DNA of 64,000 nucleotides from Bilabrum cf. latius (Eukaryota > Bigyra: Bicosoecida > Bigyra > Bicosoecida). The notes below the pieces were generated by a model. That model was not told the DNA's origin and did not search any database. It saw only the letters and a program-made list of their open reading frames with translations. Below, piece after piece: positions 43,466-54,394 of this stretch. Location: assembly GCA_965178125.1 (NCBI GenBank), contig OZ237769.1, forward strand, positions 186,001 through 250,000. The letters run 5' to 3'. The position numbers and the translations under genes were made by a program. Numbering within the stretch: the first letter of the stretch is position 1; every line of letters starts with the position of its first letter.

Positions 43466-44162
43466 ATGATGGTGGGACTCGTCATTTTGTGCGCAACCGG
43501 GACGTGCCCAAAGCTGAAGCAGTACCTAGACTCAAGGGGATGGCCCCAGTACATGCACGCATCGCTGGTGATACCAGCCGCCTGGATTCTTATAGTGACG
43601 CCTACATTGAGAAAACGGAGCAGGATTGGAGTCCTTGCCCTCATGGGGTACCTGTTACCCATGGTAGACGCGACAAGTGACGAAGACCCGCAGAAGGACG
43701 CAGAAGACTGGATCGACAAGCTCAGAAGCATCCCCAAGGAGGTCCTTTTCACTTCGGTAGGGGGACTCGTTACTCTAGTCGGGGTACTATTGATCTCCTC
43801 CTCAATGAGCCGTGTGAACTCATTCTTCTAGCGCGCATATTGGTGGCTCGCGAGTGACGAACTCCGAGAGGGGATAAGACTCATAGTACTATCGTTTCAG
43901 AGGTGCAAGCGGAACAAGCCGAAACCCAAACACGACGGAAAGACGTTCAAGAACCAGGACGCCGACACTACTAGCACCAATCCAACTTCAAGGGGTAGAG
44001 GCCGTGGCCGGGGCCGCGGACGAGGCCGAGGCCGAGGGCAGTGGTGGGGTCGAGGTAGAGGTCGCGGACAAGGCACTGGCACGATGCAGGCCGCGCAAAC
44101 GGGCCAGACCACCCACTAGCGTGACCAAACCGAGCAGCAGCAGTAGCAGCAGCAGCAGCAGT

Positions 44163-44193
<31 letters not shown>

Positions 44194-45445
44194 ACGGCCC
44201 ACTACGGGCGCCACGGACACCCCCCCGACAGCAAGATTGACTGCCCTGGAGCAACCAGGACGGGGAATGGCCCCTCAGACACTTTTCGGACGAATCGCAA
44301 ACGCATTTGGAGGAGACACCACGACGTAGCCTACAGAAGCTCTGTAGTAGACGGTGGCACCTCAACAACAGACGGCGGCATTTCCACCAGGAGCACCAGC
44401 AACGGCAGAAGGTAGCGGCCCAACTCGAGCATCACAGGTTGACCTCCACATCCTCTCGCCGAACAACATAGACAAGAGGGAAGGTGATATAGAGGGCACT
44501 TGGGGAGTCGACAATGCGAGGCTCCACCGATTCAAACTGGGGCAGCCCGTTGGAAGTGGAAACGTAGCCTCCGTTCGAATGACGGAGATTTCGCAGAGCC
44601 CCAGGCAAGCTGATGGATACTGCCTGATAGATTCACTCAGAGCACTGGGGATCCACGTGGACTCAGAGTTCTTCAAAGCCATGGCACGCATGCAAGGCCT
44701 GTATGCCCGCCTGTGTCTTCCACAGCAAATCACCAGGGACTCCTTCCAAGAGCATCCAATCAACAAGGAAATCCTCTCGCAAGCCATCTGGATCATGGAA
44801 GACCACCTCATGTTCCCGGATACGGTGAATGAGTGGATGACCGCCCTGCTAAGAACTCGCATGCGCACAACTTCAACGGCGCAAACGGTGGCTGGGCGAG
44901 TACCGGCGGGAACTCGAATTTGGAGGCAGCCAGGTGAAACCGCAGAGACACACGGAAACAGACTACTACAGATGACCGGGGGCAATAAGCGAGCCCTTGT
45001 CAGGTTTTGTCTCGCCCTCCCTGTCGTTGCAGCCCTGCCGGTGTCGGTGTATGCGAGGCGGTCGAACATGAACACGAGCGGCTTTGATGCAGGGGAGCAA
45101 GCAAGTGCAGAAGCAGCGGCTCTACGGACCGCAGCCTAGCGCCGCACTGATGACCATTTCAAGGTACAAGTAGCCTGGTATATTGAAGAGGCAGTAGAGA
45201 CCTATGCAGCGACAGGAGTCACGGTGGGAGAGTACCCCAGCGCGCTCTCTGTCACGCTCGTAGCAGAGATCACGAGGGTGCCCATCATGAGCATCGCAGT
45301 TGCAGGAGAGAATTTCTCCCTCCAGCGCCACCTGCCGAGCTCGACTCAGACGATGGGATCGATAGGGGCATGCGGATGCCAGGATGTCAGGAGGACATTA
45401 TTCCGCGGTACGGCTAGCGGACCTGCCACTGAGTATGAGAAATGA
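43466..45445 (+). CDS. Retrotransposon ORF1-like protein: TM segments, RGG box, polyQ, OTU-like region
   Basis: A single frame with nine in-frame TAGs, open from about 43217, first ATG at 43466, TGA at 45443-45445; 659 residues from the ATG. Order: hydrophobic helices (VATAVLLMMVGLVILCA, ASLVIPAAWILIV, a third near RIGVLALMGYLL, and SVGGLVTLVGVLLISS); an RGG stretch (43990-44080); a Gln tract where CAG and TAG are mixed (44135-44195); a Gln/Pro linker with a TAG-TAG pair; then a globular part with ADGYCLIDSLRALG and, later, EYPSALSVTLVAEITRVPI. These resemble the Cys box and following helix of OTU cysteine proteases. Cysteine-protease domains are known in some algal LINEs (Dualen). The OTU call is tentative. 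Confidence 0.65.
44135..44196. repeat. CAG/TAG polyglutamine tract in retrotransposon ORF1
   Basis: Gln tract in the ORF1 frame with TAGs at 44144, 44162 and 44171 among CAG codons. Confidence 0.85.
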
Positions 45446-48400
45446 CACGGGGCTGCGCGGCCCCACATTCTCGTCAGGAAGCAAGTCCCTCCAGGAAACC
45501 CTAACATCGATCCCACACAGTGTTGCCGAGTACCTTTGGGGCCCTAGTGGTGGTGGAACTGTGCTATTGACCTCCCCGTATGATGCACTTGAACCACTAG
45601 TAGTAGGAGTCAGCAGTCTCTTTGGACCTCCAGAGCGTGTATCCTGGTAGGGGTGCGCGTAGCTCCCTCTTGCGGTCCTGTCTGGCCTTGACCCAAGCTC
45701 CATCACCATGAACGATCTCCGCACTTTCTTTGGTGAGACAGGGGAAGGTATATAGGGCCTCAGCCTCCGAGGACTTACCCTAGCGGTTATGGCCTTGGCA
45801 CAGCGCCAGGGGGGCTCAGTGCGGTTATACCCAGCAGACAAGGAGGGGAACAGCCTTGCTAAGTGGTGCGAGCGTCTCAGCTCGGAGGCCACCGATGCTC
45901 AACCAATTCAGGGCTTGGTAAACATTGCCATCTCCCGCACACACTGTGAGGTCTTTGTCCCTACTGGACTTAATCCACCGGGTGGGAACAGGGCCAGGGA
46001 GCATGCCTGCATGATGTTACGACCTGAGCAACGCGAGGAGGATGGAGATGCGGATGTCAGAATTGTTCGCACACTGTCGACGAGAGGGGAGCTGAATATG
46101 GAACCGGCCATGGTCCTATCAGTCCGCCTTGGAGATCAGCGGAGAACACCAATGGCTGGGGCGGCACTACTCGGAGACCTCCGAGCTATGCTCACGGATG
46201 AGCAAAGAAACGACAGGTCCTGGGTCCCGGAGTGTTTTCCTATCATCAGCACCAACTCTGCAATGTTGGCAGAGAGAGAATCTGTGTGGTTGGTTCCCCC
46301 AGGGACAAGCACGGCCCATCAGCCACGGGGCAAACAGGACGAAACAGGAGGCTGGGGCCTGCACAGGATTAGGGACACGAGTCTTACCTCCAAGCAGGTC
46401 CGGATTGCAACCAAGAACCTGGGGCGTAAAGGGAACCTGGAGGCGATTGAGGTTGCCCTCACGGAGACCAAGATGCCCGATGTGTTCATTGGCACGGAGA
46501 TTCAGGACGCTAGAGGACGCTACGTCACCGATGTCACAGACCTGTACGCGATGGAGACCAGAGCAGGAGACGGGGCCCCGCACGGGGTATGTATCGCCGT
46601 TAAACGCGACTCAGGTCTTATATTGAGACGGTGGGCAGACATGGAAGACGAAGACCTGGACGCGCCGGACTGCCTTGTATGCGATGTCCTGCACCATGGT
46701 CGATGCATGCTGACTGTGATAGCCTGCTACAGCCCACCACAAGGAGCTGCCCTTGGAGCAGAGACGAGAGGCTCAGTATTGGGCAAGGCTTTCGTGGTCG
46801 ACTCACATCTGACCCTAGGGCAACGACGGAGCCAAGGACCGGCAGGTAACTTTACCAGGGACCGACTCGTGATTGCCGGCGACTTCAACCCGACACAGGA
46901 GCGGGACCAATAGGGAGCTGGCCACATGGACTGGTACCTGGAGAATGACATGGGAATGATCGACATGCGCCGCGCACCCGCAGGAGACGGACCCACGCAT
47001 AGAAGAGGCAACACATTAGATGCCATCTGCATCTCCACATCAGCGCAGCTGCAGCTAGTTTCCAGTGAAGTGGCCCAGGAGCCAGGCACCTACTCAGACC
47101 ACACGGGAGTAATTACAGACTTGCTGGTCGCTATCCCTGAAGCGGAGGAGGAACAGGCAATCCGGCGAGTGGACGAGGCCCCAATCGCAATGGAGCAAGA
47201 TACTGACGCCTCCTTCAGGGCAGCGTACTCACGGATGTTTGGCATGCAACTGCAGCAGCAACGCCTGGTCTGGGACCACTACGTCAAGGAATTTGAGTTC
47301 GTCACAAGCACAGCCCGTGACATTACGTGCCGCGTGCTCGACACAATCCGCTACTTCAAAAGAACGATGGGTACTCCGGCTGACCGAGAGGCTGCAGGGC
47401 AAGCGGTGACGCAGGCTGTGCCCTCCGTCAAGCTGCTCCTGCAAGGATGCTTCACTGCAGCAGTCGATACGGTGGCAGGCCGACAGACGACGAGGACTGC
47501 ACAGGAGGGGCACGCGGAGGTGTCACGAAAGCGCCACCATAGGATCTGGGCGGCACGGACAAGATGGGCTGAGACCTGGGGAGAAGCCCAAGCTAGCCTG
47601 AAGGCCCTCATAGCGGGACCCGCTACTGAGCAAGCACTCTCAGAGGCCAGAGCACACCTAGCAGCGCATCGCCGAGCCAGCCTACGCCTCCAAGAGCGAC
47701 AGAGGGGGCTCGATGGACGGATGCAGGCAACATTCTGGGGTAGCACGGAGGTGAACCAGCAGGCACAGGAGGGGTAGGAGTACTGGAAGATGCTCCTCTC
47801 CAACCTGGACCACGACCGACGAGCTGTCTTCGAGACCACAGAGAGAGGAGCTCGCAGGACGGGCCAAGCATTACGGAACATGCTGGGAACAGCCAGTCCG
47901 AGGGAAGCCCACCGACGGATTACCGATGCGATCTCTCGGGAGGCAACGGTCTGTACCAGGACTGGAGCCGATCACCAACCCAGAAGGAGAGGTACTCATG
48001 GATATCGAGGACGTCCTGGAGGCACACGCACAGCAGCTCTCTCATGCAGGAGGAGATGGAAGTGCGGATGTGGACGGATTCATGACCAGGGTTGCGCCAC
48101 ACATGCCCAGGGCAGCGGCACCACTCAACCTGTACTGCAGGTCGAATGCAGAGGTGGACCAAGCACTGGACAGGATCAAGCACAACAAAGCTGTGGGACC
48201 GGACGGGATCAGGGCTGAACTGCTGATCAAATGCAAGCCCAGCTCCGAGGAGGACGGGCACATGCGGCGAAGCGATGCGCTGCTGTCCCTACTCAGAGCC
48301 ATCTATAATCTCACCCTCTTCTCGGGAATACAGCCCGAGGCCTTCCAAGAGGGGTTCATGAGGCCGGTCTCCAAGCGCAAGCAAGGCACAGGAGTCCCAG

Positions 48401-50828
48401 GAGTCGACGAATTCAGGCCAATATGCTGGACATCGGCGCTTTCGAAAGTGGTGAGTACTATCGCAAACCAGAAGGTCATGTGGTACTGCGAAAAGCACGG
48501 ACTCTTTGGACAGGACCAGGCTGGTTTTCGCATCGGAAAAAACTGTCAGCAGGCCTACTCAGCGGTGATGGAATGGATCACTCAACGAGGAGGGGCTGCA
48601 GGTTTCCTGGTGTTCTTTGATATCAAGTGAGCCTTCGACAGCTGCAAGTGGAACGTCATCGAGGCCATCATGACGGAACAAGGATGGGGACGCCAGACGA
48701 TACGCTTCCTGATGGCCCGCATGCAGGTGGCCATCCGCGTCCGAGACCCACACACCAGAAAGGTCTCTACCAGAGTGCAGAAGACGGCGGGCACCCCACA
48801 AGGGGAGATCCTGTCCCCCACTATCTTCCTGGTACTGATGGGGGTCCTATTGGAGACGCTACGGAAAGAGAGGCTCCAACACGGACACCAACAAAGGATC
48901 ATTACCGCCACTGGACGATATGTGGAATGCGGACAAGTCGGGTATGCGGACGACTACGTGGCACTGACATCGCAATGGAACGAGGCAGTGATGGTCATGA
49001 AGCTAGTCAAGAGCCTGTTTGCACTCGCCGGCATGCAGCTGGGAATCAAACCCCTGACCGCACAGGGCCAGGGGACCAAGACAGCGATGATGGCCTTTGG
49101 CTACGCCCGAGACTCAATTCCTGGGGACATGCCAGACGGCGTCGCATGCAGAGCAGCGGATGCGGGAGATGCTGAAGAGTGGACCATCCCACTTGCCTCA
49201 TCTTACCTCTACCTCGGGCTACTCATCTCAACTCAATCGGTGCGAATCAGCCCAGATGAGACAGTCGGGCTCCCGCAGGCTAGAGACATCTGGGTGATCG
49301 ACATGGTACCACACGTGCGCAGGCGGCTTGCTATGGCGTACCGGGCGGCTAGAGACATCACACGAGCGGCGGTTAACGGAAACTGGGCAGTCTCTCTGCA
49401 CGCTCAGCTGCTGCACGCAGGAGCGATCACGAGTGCATTCTACGGAGCAGAGGCAGCGGCATGCGCAACAGGATGGGACTGCCTGTCAGGAGTAGGACAA
49501 GGTACTGGCATCTTCTACGGGTTAAGCTAAACCTAGAAGTCCTCAGGATGCTGGACAAATTCCTGCTGGACATGCGCTGGATGATTGCCAGCGGATCGAC
49601 GCAGGTAAGGCCATTCTCCATGGGAGGCCGATATGTGCCAAGCCTTGCGATGAACACCGAGCTGCTCACTGCAACAGCAGCGGGACGAGTTGCAGTGAGC
49701 CTGCTAGATCTGATCGAGTGCCCCCTGAAAAAGGGCCTTGACGTAGCAGCCAGGTACATGTACCAGGGCCGACACCTGCAGGGACCACCGCTACAGACGG
49801 GCCCCCTCGGGGCCGCCCTGGCACTGGGATACAGAATCAAGATGCCTGGGCGGATTCTACATTCTGACGACGCGAAGGACTGGCTGGGATATCAAGAGAC
49901 TGCGAAAAGAGTCACGAAATGGAGGCGATCTACGTCCGGAGCTTCGGAACGGGCATTCACAAGCCTTAGCCTGGGATGCTCGCACGATCCAGCACTGTCA
50001 GACCAAGACCGGGAGCGCGCCGCGTGCGGAGTGGTGATGTTTAACCGATTTGCAACGAAAGGACGGAATGCTTTTGGACCAGGAGCCATGGTGACTACAG
50101 CGGCAATGCAGGAGTACGGTCATCAAGGAAGACGAATCCTGCGCATCCGAGCTGGACAATACCCACAACAGGGAACGCCCAACCTCCAGGTATCGGGCAC
50201 CGCGGTAGAGCAGATGGAGCGGGCTGAGCATGAGCGTCACGCCGAAACGAAGCCGTGGCAACCTGATGCCGGGGATCAGAATAGAGGGAGGTCGCCCGCC
50301 TCTCTTCGGAAGGCATGGGCGAAGACAGCTCTCGCCCTGGATCCCTGGGACGAGAAGCTGGAGCACACCAACAGGGCCAAGCCAATCGTCGAAGACGCGC
50401 TCATTCGGATAGAGCGCACGATTGCACGGTCCTCGGAACGTACAGCTGTCAAGGTGCTGGCCAACCAAGTGGTGCAGGTGCTCAGAAACCAGCTGCGCCA
50501 GCAGGAGCAACTGACATGCAGGCAGTGGATGCGTGGTGATGCGGCGGCTGCCTTAGCCGCCACGGCCACGCAGGAGCTGATAGCGGCAACCAATGCGAAC
50601 GCCCGACTACAGCGACGGATTTTCAAGCCCCACGGCTTGCTAAAGGATATAGAGAGGCAATGGGCCAAAGGCATGAGCGCGTGCATGCTCGCCTCTCTGA
50701 AGGATCGTGAGACGCAGAGACGGTCATGGAGGAGGAAATGGTGGGTCTCGACCGGGGACCCCGATGTGGGACTGGACCGCGCCTTGTGCCGGGCACACGC
50801 TCCGCACCTGTATGCTTTCTCCTTGTGA
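45384..50828 (+). pseudogene. Retrotransposon ORF2: AP-type endonuclease and reverse transcriptase, frameshifted
   Basis: Overlaps the end of ORF1 in the +1 frame. 45384-47950 is one frame with several TAGs and an N-terminal part of unknown fold. The endonuclease then follows: IEVALTETKMPDVFIGTEIQ, VIACYSPPQ, LVIAGDFNP, NTLDAICIS, TYSDHTGV. The RT is in the next frame (about 47955-49500): NKAVGPDGIRAELL, EFRPICWTSALSKVV, GQDQAGFRIGKNC, FDIK-TGA-AFDS, GTPQGEILSPT, GYADDYVAL. The C-terminal part (49500-50828) returns to the first frame. Two frameshifts (near 47950 and 49500) and a TGA at 48628, where relatives of the RT have FDIxGAFD, mark it as non-functional unless recoded. No RNase H seen. 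Confidence 0.85.
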
Positions 50829-51062
50829 AGGCAACAGGCTGGGGGCCTGTGGGGGACCACACTGATGGCGAAGAATGGGAACTCGGCGGCATAGGCTGAG
50901 AACGGGGGGCCTTTGGCCTGAAAGGGTCGGGGGTCTTGTAGTCCTTTGTTTTTAGGGCTCCTCTGGATCTAGGTGATCACCCAAACCCCCTCGGGGGCGA
51001 CGGTGCATCTGGGTGTTTATGGAATCTTTACCCAACAATGTATTTCTGTATTTCTGTATTTC
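50829..51062 (+). other. Retrotransposon 3' UTR and TGTATTTC repeat tail
   Basis: Non-coding end of the element, with TGTATTTC units at about 51039-51062 followed by the target-site duplication. Short-repeat tails instead of poly(A) are known in several LINE groups. Confidence 0.7.
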
Positions 51063-52241
51063 TGTCTGTAGTGACCAGACTAGATGAAGATATGACCTAA
51101 ATCTAGAGTACGGTTGACTCGCCATGGATGATTTTAAGGCCTATTCCATTTGTCAGCCACCCCACGAAGAAACCGACCCTTCCCTGGCCTGCTTGCTTGC
51201 TCACATCACGGCTGTTGATTCTCGTGAGGACTCTCCAACGCCGGCTACCCAGGTATGCCGGAGACTACTTGCATGCCGCCAGCCACGGCCTTGCAGTGCA
51301 GGACAAGGTGCAATGGGGCCGCACCTTGCAGTTGCAGCAAATAAGGGAGCAAGGGCTAGCCAAGGCTCATGGTAGCAATACACCACTGGTAGCACTAGCC
51401 ATAACGATGCCCACGTTGGCAATGGCTGGCACTGACATGCCTCATATGACCATGAGACAGCATGGTGTGCAAAATGTAGCTAAATGCTGCATGGATTTCC
51501 GCAGGCGCAATGCTATCCAGCTTGGAGGGGCCTGCAGCATAGGGCCTATGCCCAGGCCGCCAGTGGCCAGACGCAGTTTGAATCAACAGCAAGGCTGCAC
51601 GACTTACCGCATCGGATCCCGGATGTTAAGACCCCATCTAGTTTTTCTAACGAATGTGTTCCGTCGCTTCCTTTCGTACTCCGCTGAATCATGGCTTCCA
51701 TCCACATCGAACATGCCGCATGCCATCGTGTTTTGGCACCACCAGACAGCCACTGCCCGGCTTCGTCTTCCTGCGCTTTCTTGGTCGACTCATTGCATAT
51801 GTAGCGGACAGTGCTTCTGGTTACTGCTATGTGCGAGTTGATAGATGGCAAAATATTCTCAATTTCTACTGAGTAGTCGAGTGATCGCAAAACAAAGTTG
51901 CCGGCTTTGCCCACACATGAGTGCCCCTACCAGTTCCGGTTCCAGCATTGTGGCTCGGGGCGATTGCCCAGGCGTCCACAAACGTCCCAGCTCAGGCGGC
52001 ATCGTTGAGAGTACATCGATTGTATTCCAGTCAGGGAAAGCTGTGGATCTTGCTGAGCTCTAGGCCTAAACTCTAGTGTGACTTTCGCTTTGGTACGCTG
52101 GCAGCAAGATATGTTACATCACAGTGTATCTAGGATACAGTGTACACAGTTGGAACACGAAATGCTCTTGATCCGGGTCATTGAAGTTTAGCTTCCATTA
52201 ACTTAATAGACCATGCGAACCAACTGTGCAACAGAGTGCAG

Positions 52242-52272
<31 letters not shown>

Positions 52273-52279
52273 ACCAGCA
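51063..52279. other. Spacer between the retrotransposon and gene D, with a family-gene relic
   Basis: Continues the tandem-unit spacer to the right of the insertion. On the minus strand, 51690-51860 encodes KKAQEDEAGQWLSGGAKTRW followed by MWMEAM, the start of a B-type gene out of frame or decayed. 51868-51990 matches the B-type upstream segment. 52130-52270 has CAACAG repeats. Confidence 0.6.
51690..51860 (-). pseudogene. Relic of a B-type family gene N-terminus
   Basis: KKAQEDEAGQ is the plus-one-frame reading of gene B's RKKTKAVRG region (gene B gives KAQEDEGRQG in that frame), followed by the MWMEAM motif. The rest of the gene is not recognisable downstream. Confidence 0.55.
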
Positions 52280-54394
52280 TCACGTGCCGCCGTCCCTTCT
52301 CCGCTGCTTCCTTGGCCTCTCATCCTCCTCACTCCCATCACCATCCCTCTCTTCATCCTGCTCCCTGTTATTTCGTCTGCGCACTCGGCCCAGATCCGAC
52401 TCACTCCTTACTGAGCCCCCGACATCCAGACGCCCCGGGATCATGGCAGCTCCCTATCCTTGCCCACCTGCCTGTGCCCCCTCCACTGCCTGCCCCACTT
52501 CGGCTGACTGCCCCCACCTGCGGTCGGCATCATCGCCCTGGCCTACCCCTGCCTCATCGTGCATGATTGCATCAGATGAAGTAGCACCTGCACCTGATTC
52601 GCCCGCTGCCCCTGCATGCTGCGGCTGCTACTGCTGCTGCTGCTGCTGCTCCTGTGGCATCGGGGCACTTTCAGGCCCAAACTGATTCTCCTACGCTTGA
52701 CCTGCCACAAGCACGCCATAAGAGTCGGCAGATCCGACCGAACCAGACTCCCAACAACGTCCCCTTAGCGAGCCAGGCAGCGACACACCATCTACATCCG
52801 TGCCAGGCAAAGACTCGCGCTGGCTGCCGGCATCCTCACTCGTCACACTCCTCCCACTTCTCATCCTGTGGTCATGCATCCGGAGCCATTGCCCAGTCAG
52901 CCCAGAGTCCATGCTCCCCGCCACTGACCCGCCATCACGCGCCTCCCCTTCCCGTCCAGCGCTTGCCAAGGCCTCGAGCTGTCTGCGCACGTCGGCGGCA
53001 TCGGAGGCGCGCAATTGGGCTAGGCCGGTGCCAGCCAGATGGTTCGTTAGCGGTGCAAGGCGCGATGCTGGCTTCCGCCTCGGCCTGCTCCTGCCCTGCT
53101 CCAGCAACTGCTGCTGTGGCTGTGATGCTTGGGGCTAATCGACCCCACCATTAAGCCTTCCGGTCATCCTGCTCACTGGATCGTGCGACGACTGAAGGCC
53201 TCCCGGACCGCCCAGACCCCCTATGCCTAGAGCACTCTCTCCATTTCTTAGGATTCGCCGGGCCATGTGCCCCACGCTACTCTCCGACATACCGCTTCCA
53301 ACGCTATTTGGAGTGTCTTTACCGCCATCACCACCCCCACCGTCTACATTTTGGCCGCTCATCTGAAGCGGGTCTGTGCGGATGCCTGCAGAGTCCAAGG
53401 AGGAGACGGCCTGAGGGTTGCGGATGGAAAGGGGGGACACAGCCACACCCGTCCTAAGGGTTGTTCCTCGACTTGTTCCCTGGACAGGAAGCTGATCCCC
53501 ACTTGTAGGCTATTGTGCAGCTGCCCTCCGTCGTACCCTACTGACCCTACTGACCCTACTGACCCTCATGGATCGTCCTGGGCCTGCTCGGCCTCCCTGC
53601 TGCCTCATGAGCCGCTGCTCCATCGGCAGCTCCTCCTCCTCCTCATCCTCCTCCTCCTCATCCTAGTGCGCATGTCCGTGCGCATCCTCGCCCATGGGAG
53701 TCCCTTGGGTGCCCGTGGAGCTCCCGCCCATGCTGATCTCACCCTGTGGCTGGCCCGGCTCTTCGCTCCGCCCCTGCTGCTGCCCCTGCCCCTGCTCCTG
53801 CCTCCTCCGTGGGCTCCCCGCGACTCGCACCGTCGCAGCGCCAGCGGCATGGTCAGCAGCCGAGTGTGCTGTCGCTGCTGCTGCTTGCCCATCCGGCTGA
53901 GAACCTGCCTGCATCGTTGCGACTGCTGCCTCCAATGCTCTGGGCGTCGGTCTCAAGATCTCGGGCATCTGGGATGGATCTCCGGTGAGGATGGCCTCGC
54001 CCAACCATTTGGTAAATTGGCTCTTGGTTGATGAGATCCTCGCCATGATCTAAGCAGCTAGTGGGGCAAACCATGGCTTCTTGTTGATATTGCTCCTGTT
54101 TAGAGCCTTCTGCCTGGATGCCAGGTCCCTCTTGGCCGTCTATTGAGCCTCAATTAACTCGGTCGATCCAGGCTAGAATCGTCGAGCCGCTGCGATCATC
54201 CTGAGGGCAATCGGTTTCAAACTTGTGATGTAATCTTGTCCTGTATGATTCGCACCTTCAATGGTCGAAAGCCACGTTTGCAGGTGACCTGGCCGCTCTG
54301 GTACAGGAACCCTTGGTCCTATCATGCTGCCGCTGGAACGACCAGAAGCAGGAGCGCCATGATCGGGCGAATCGCCAGGACGTCGCGGATTCAT
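52280..54394 (-). CDS. Family gene D (C-type, first copy of the tandem array)
   Basis: 704 residues, ATG at 54394, TGA at 52280. Same plan as C: MNPRRPGDSPDHGAP, RPGHLQTWLSTIEG, a helical segment through TAGs (LASRQKALNRS, KKPWFAPLAAQ), KSQFTKWLGEAILTGDPSQM, PEILRPTPRALEAAV, an acidic run (DEEEEDEEEEE), NGESALGIGGLGG, RSVTSEDAGS, a short Gln tract, one 31-residue unit and PRKQRRRDGG. TAGs are numerous. The 3' half differs from E and F, the 5' half is almost identical to them. Confidence 0.75.

Larger units (their letters stand above)
42913..51062 (+). mobile_element. Non-LTR (LINE-type) retrotransposon with AP-endonuclease and RT
   Basis: About 8.15 kb. Ends are set by comparison with the empty site in the tandem units (around 54665-54700, 58567-58602 and 62448-62483). 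The left flank reads GGTGTCTG then element; the right flank reads TGTCTG after a 3' tail of TGTATTTC repeats. TGTCTG (42907-42912 and 51063-51068) is the inferred 6-bp target-site duplication; the right flank lacks about 8 bp relative to the empty site. It encodes an ORF1-like region (TM segments, RGG box, polyQ, OTU-like) and an ORF2-like region (endonuclease, RT). Coding frames use TAG as sense. Frameshifts and a TGA indicate a decayed copy. Confidence 0.88.

Noticed and set aside
44004-44240. Poly-Ser reading of the CAG/TAG tract in the retrotransposon
   Set aside because: That frame ends at a TGA soon after; the Gln frame is continuous with conserved-looking ORF1 sequence on both sides.
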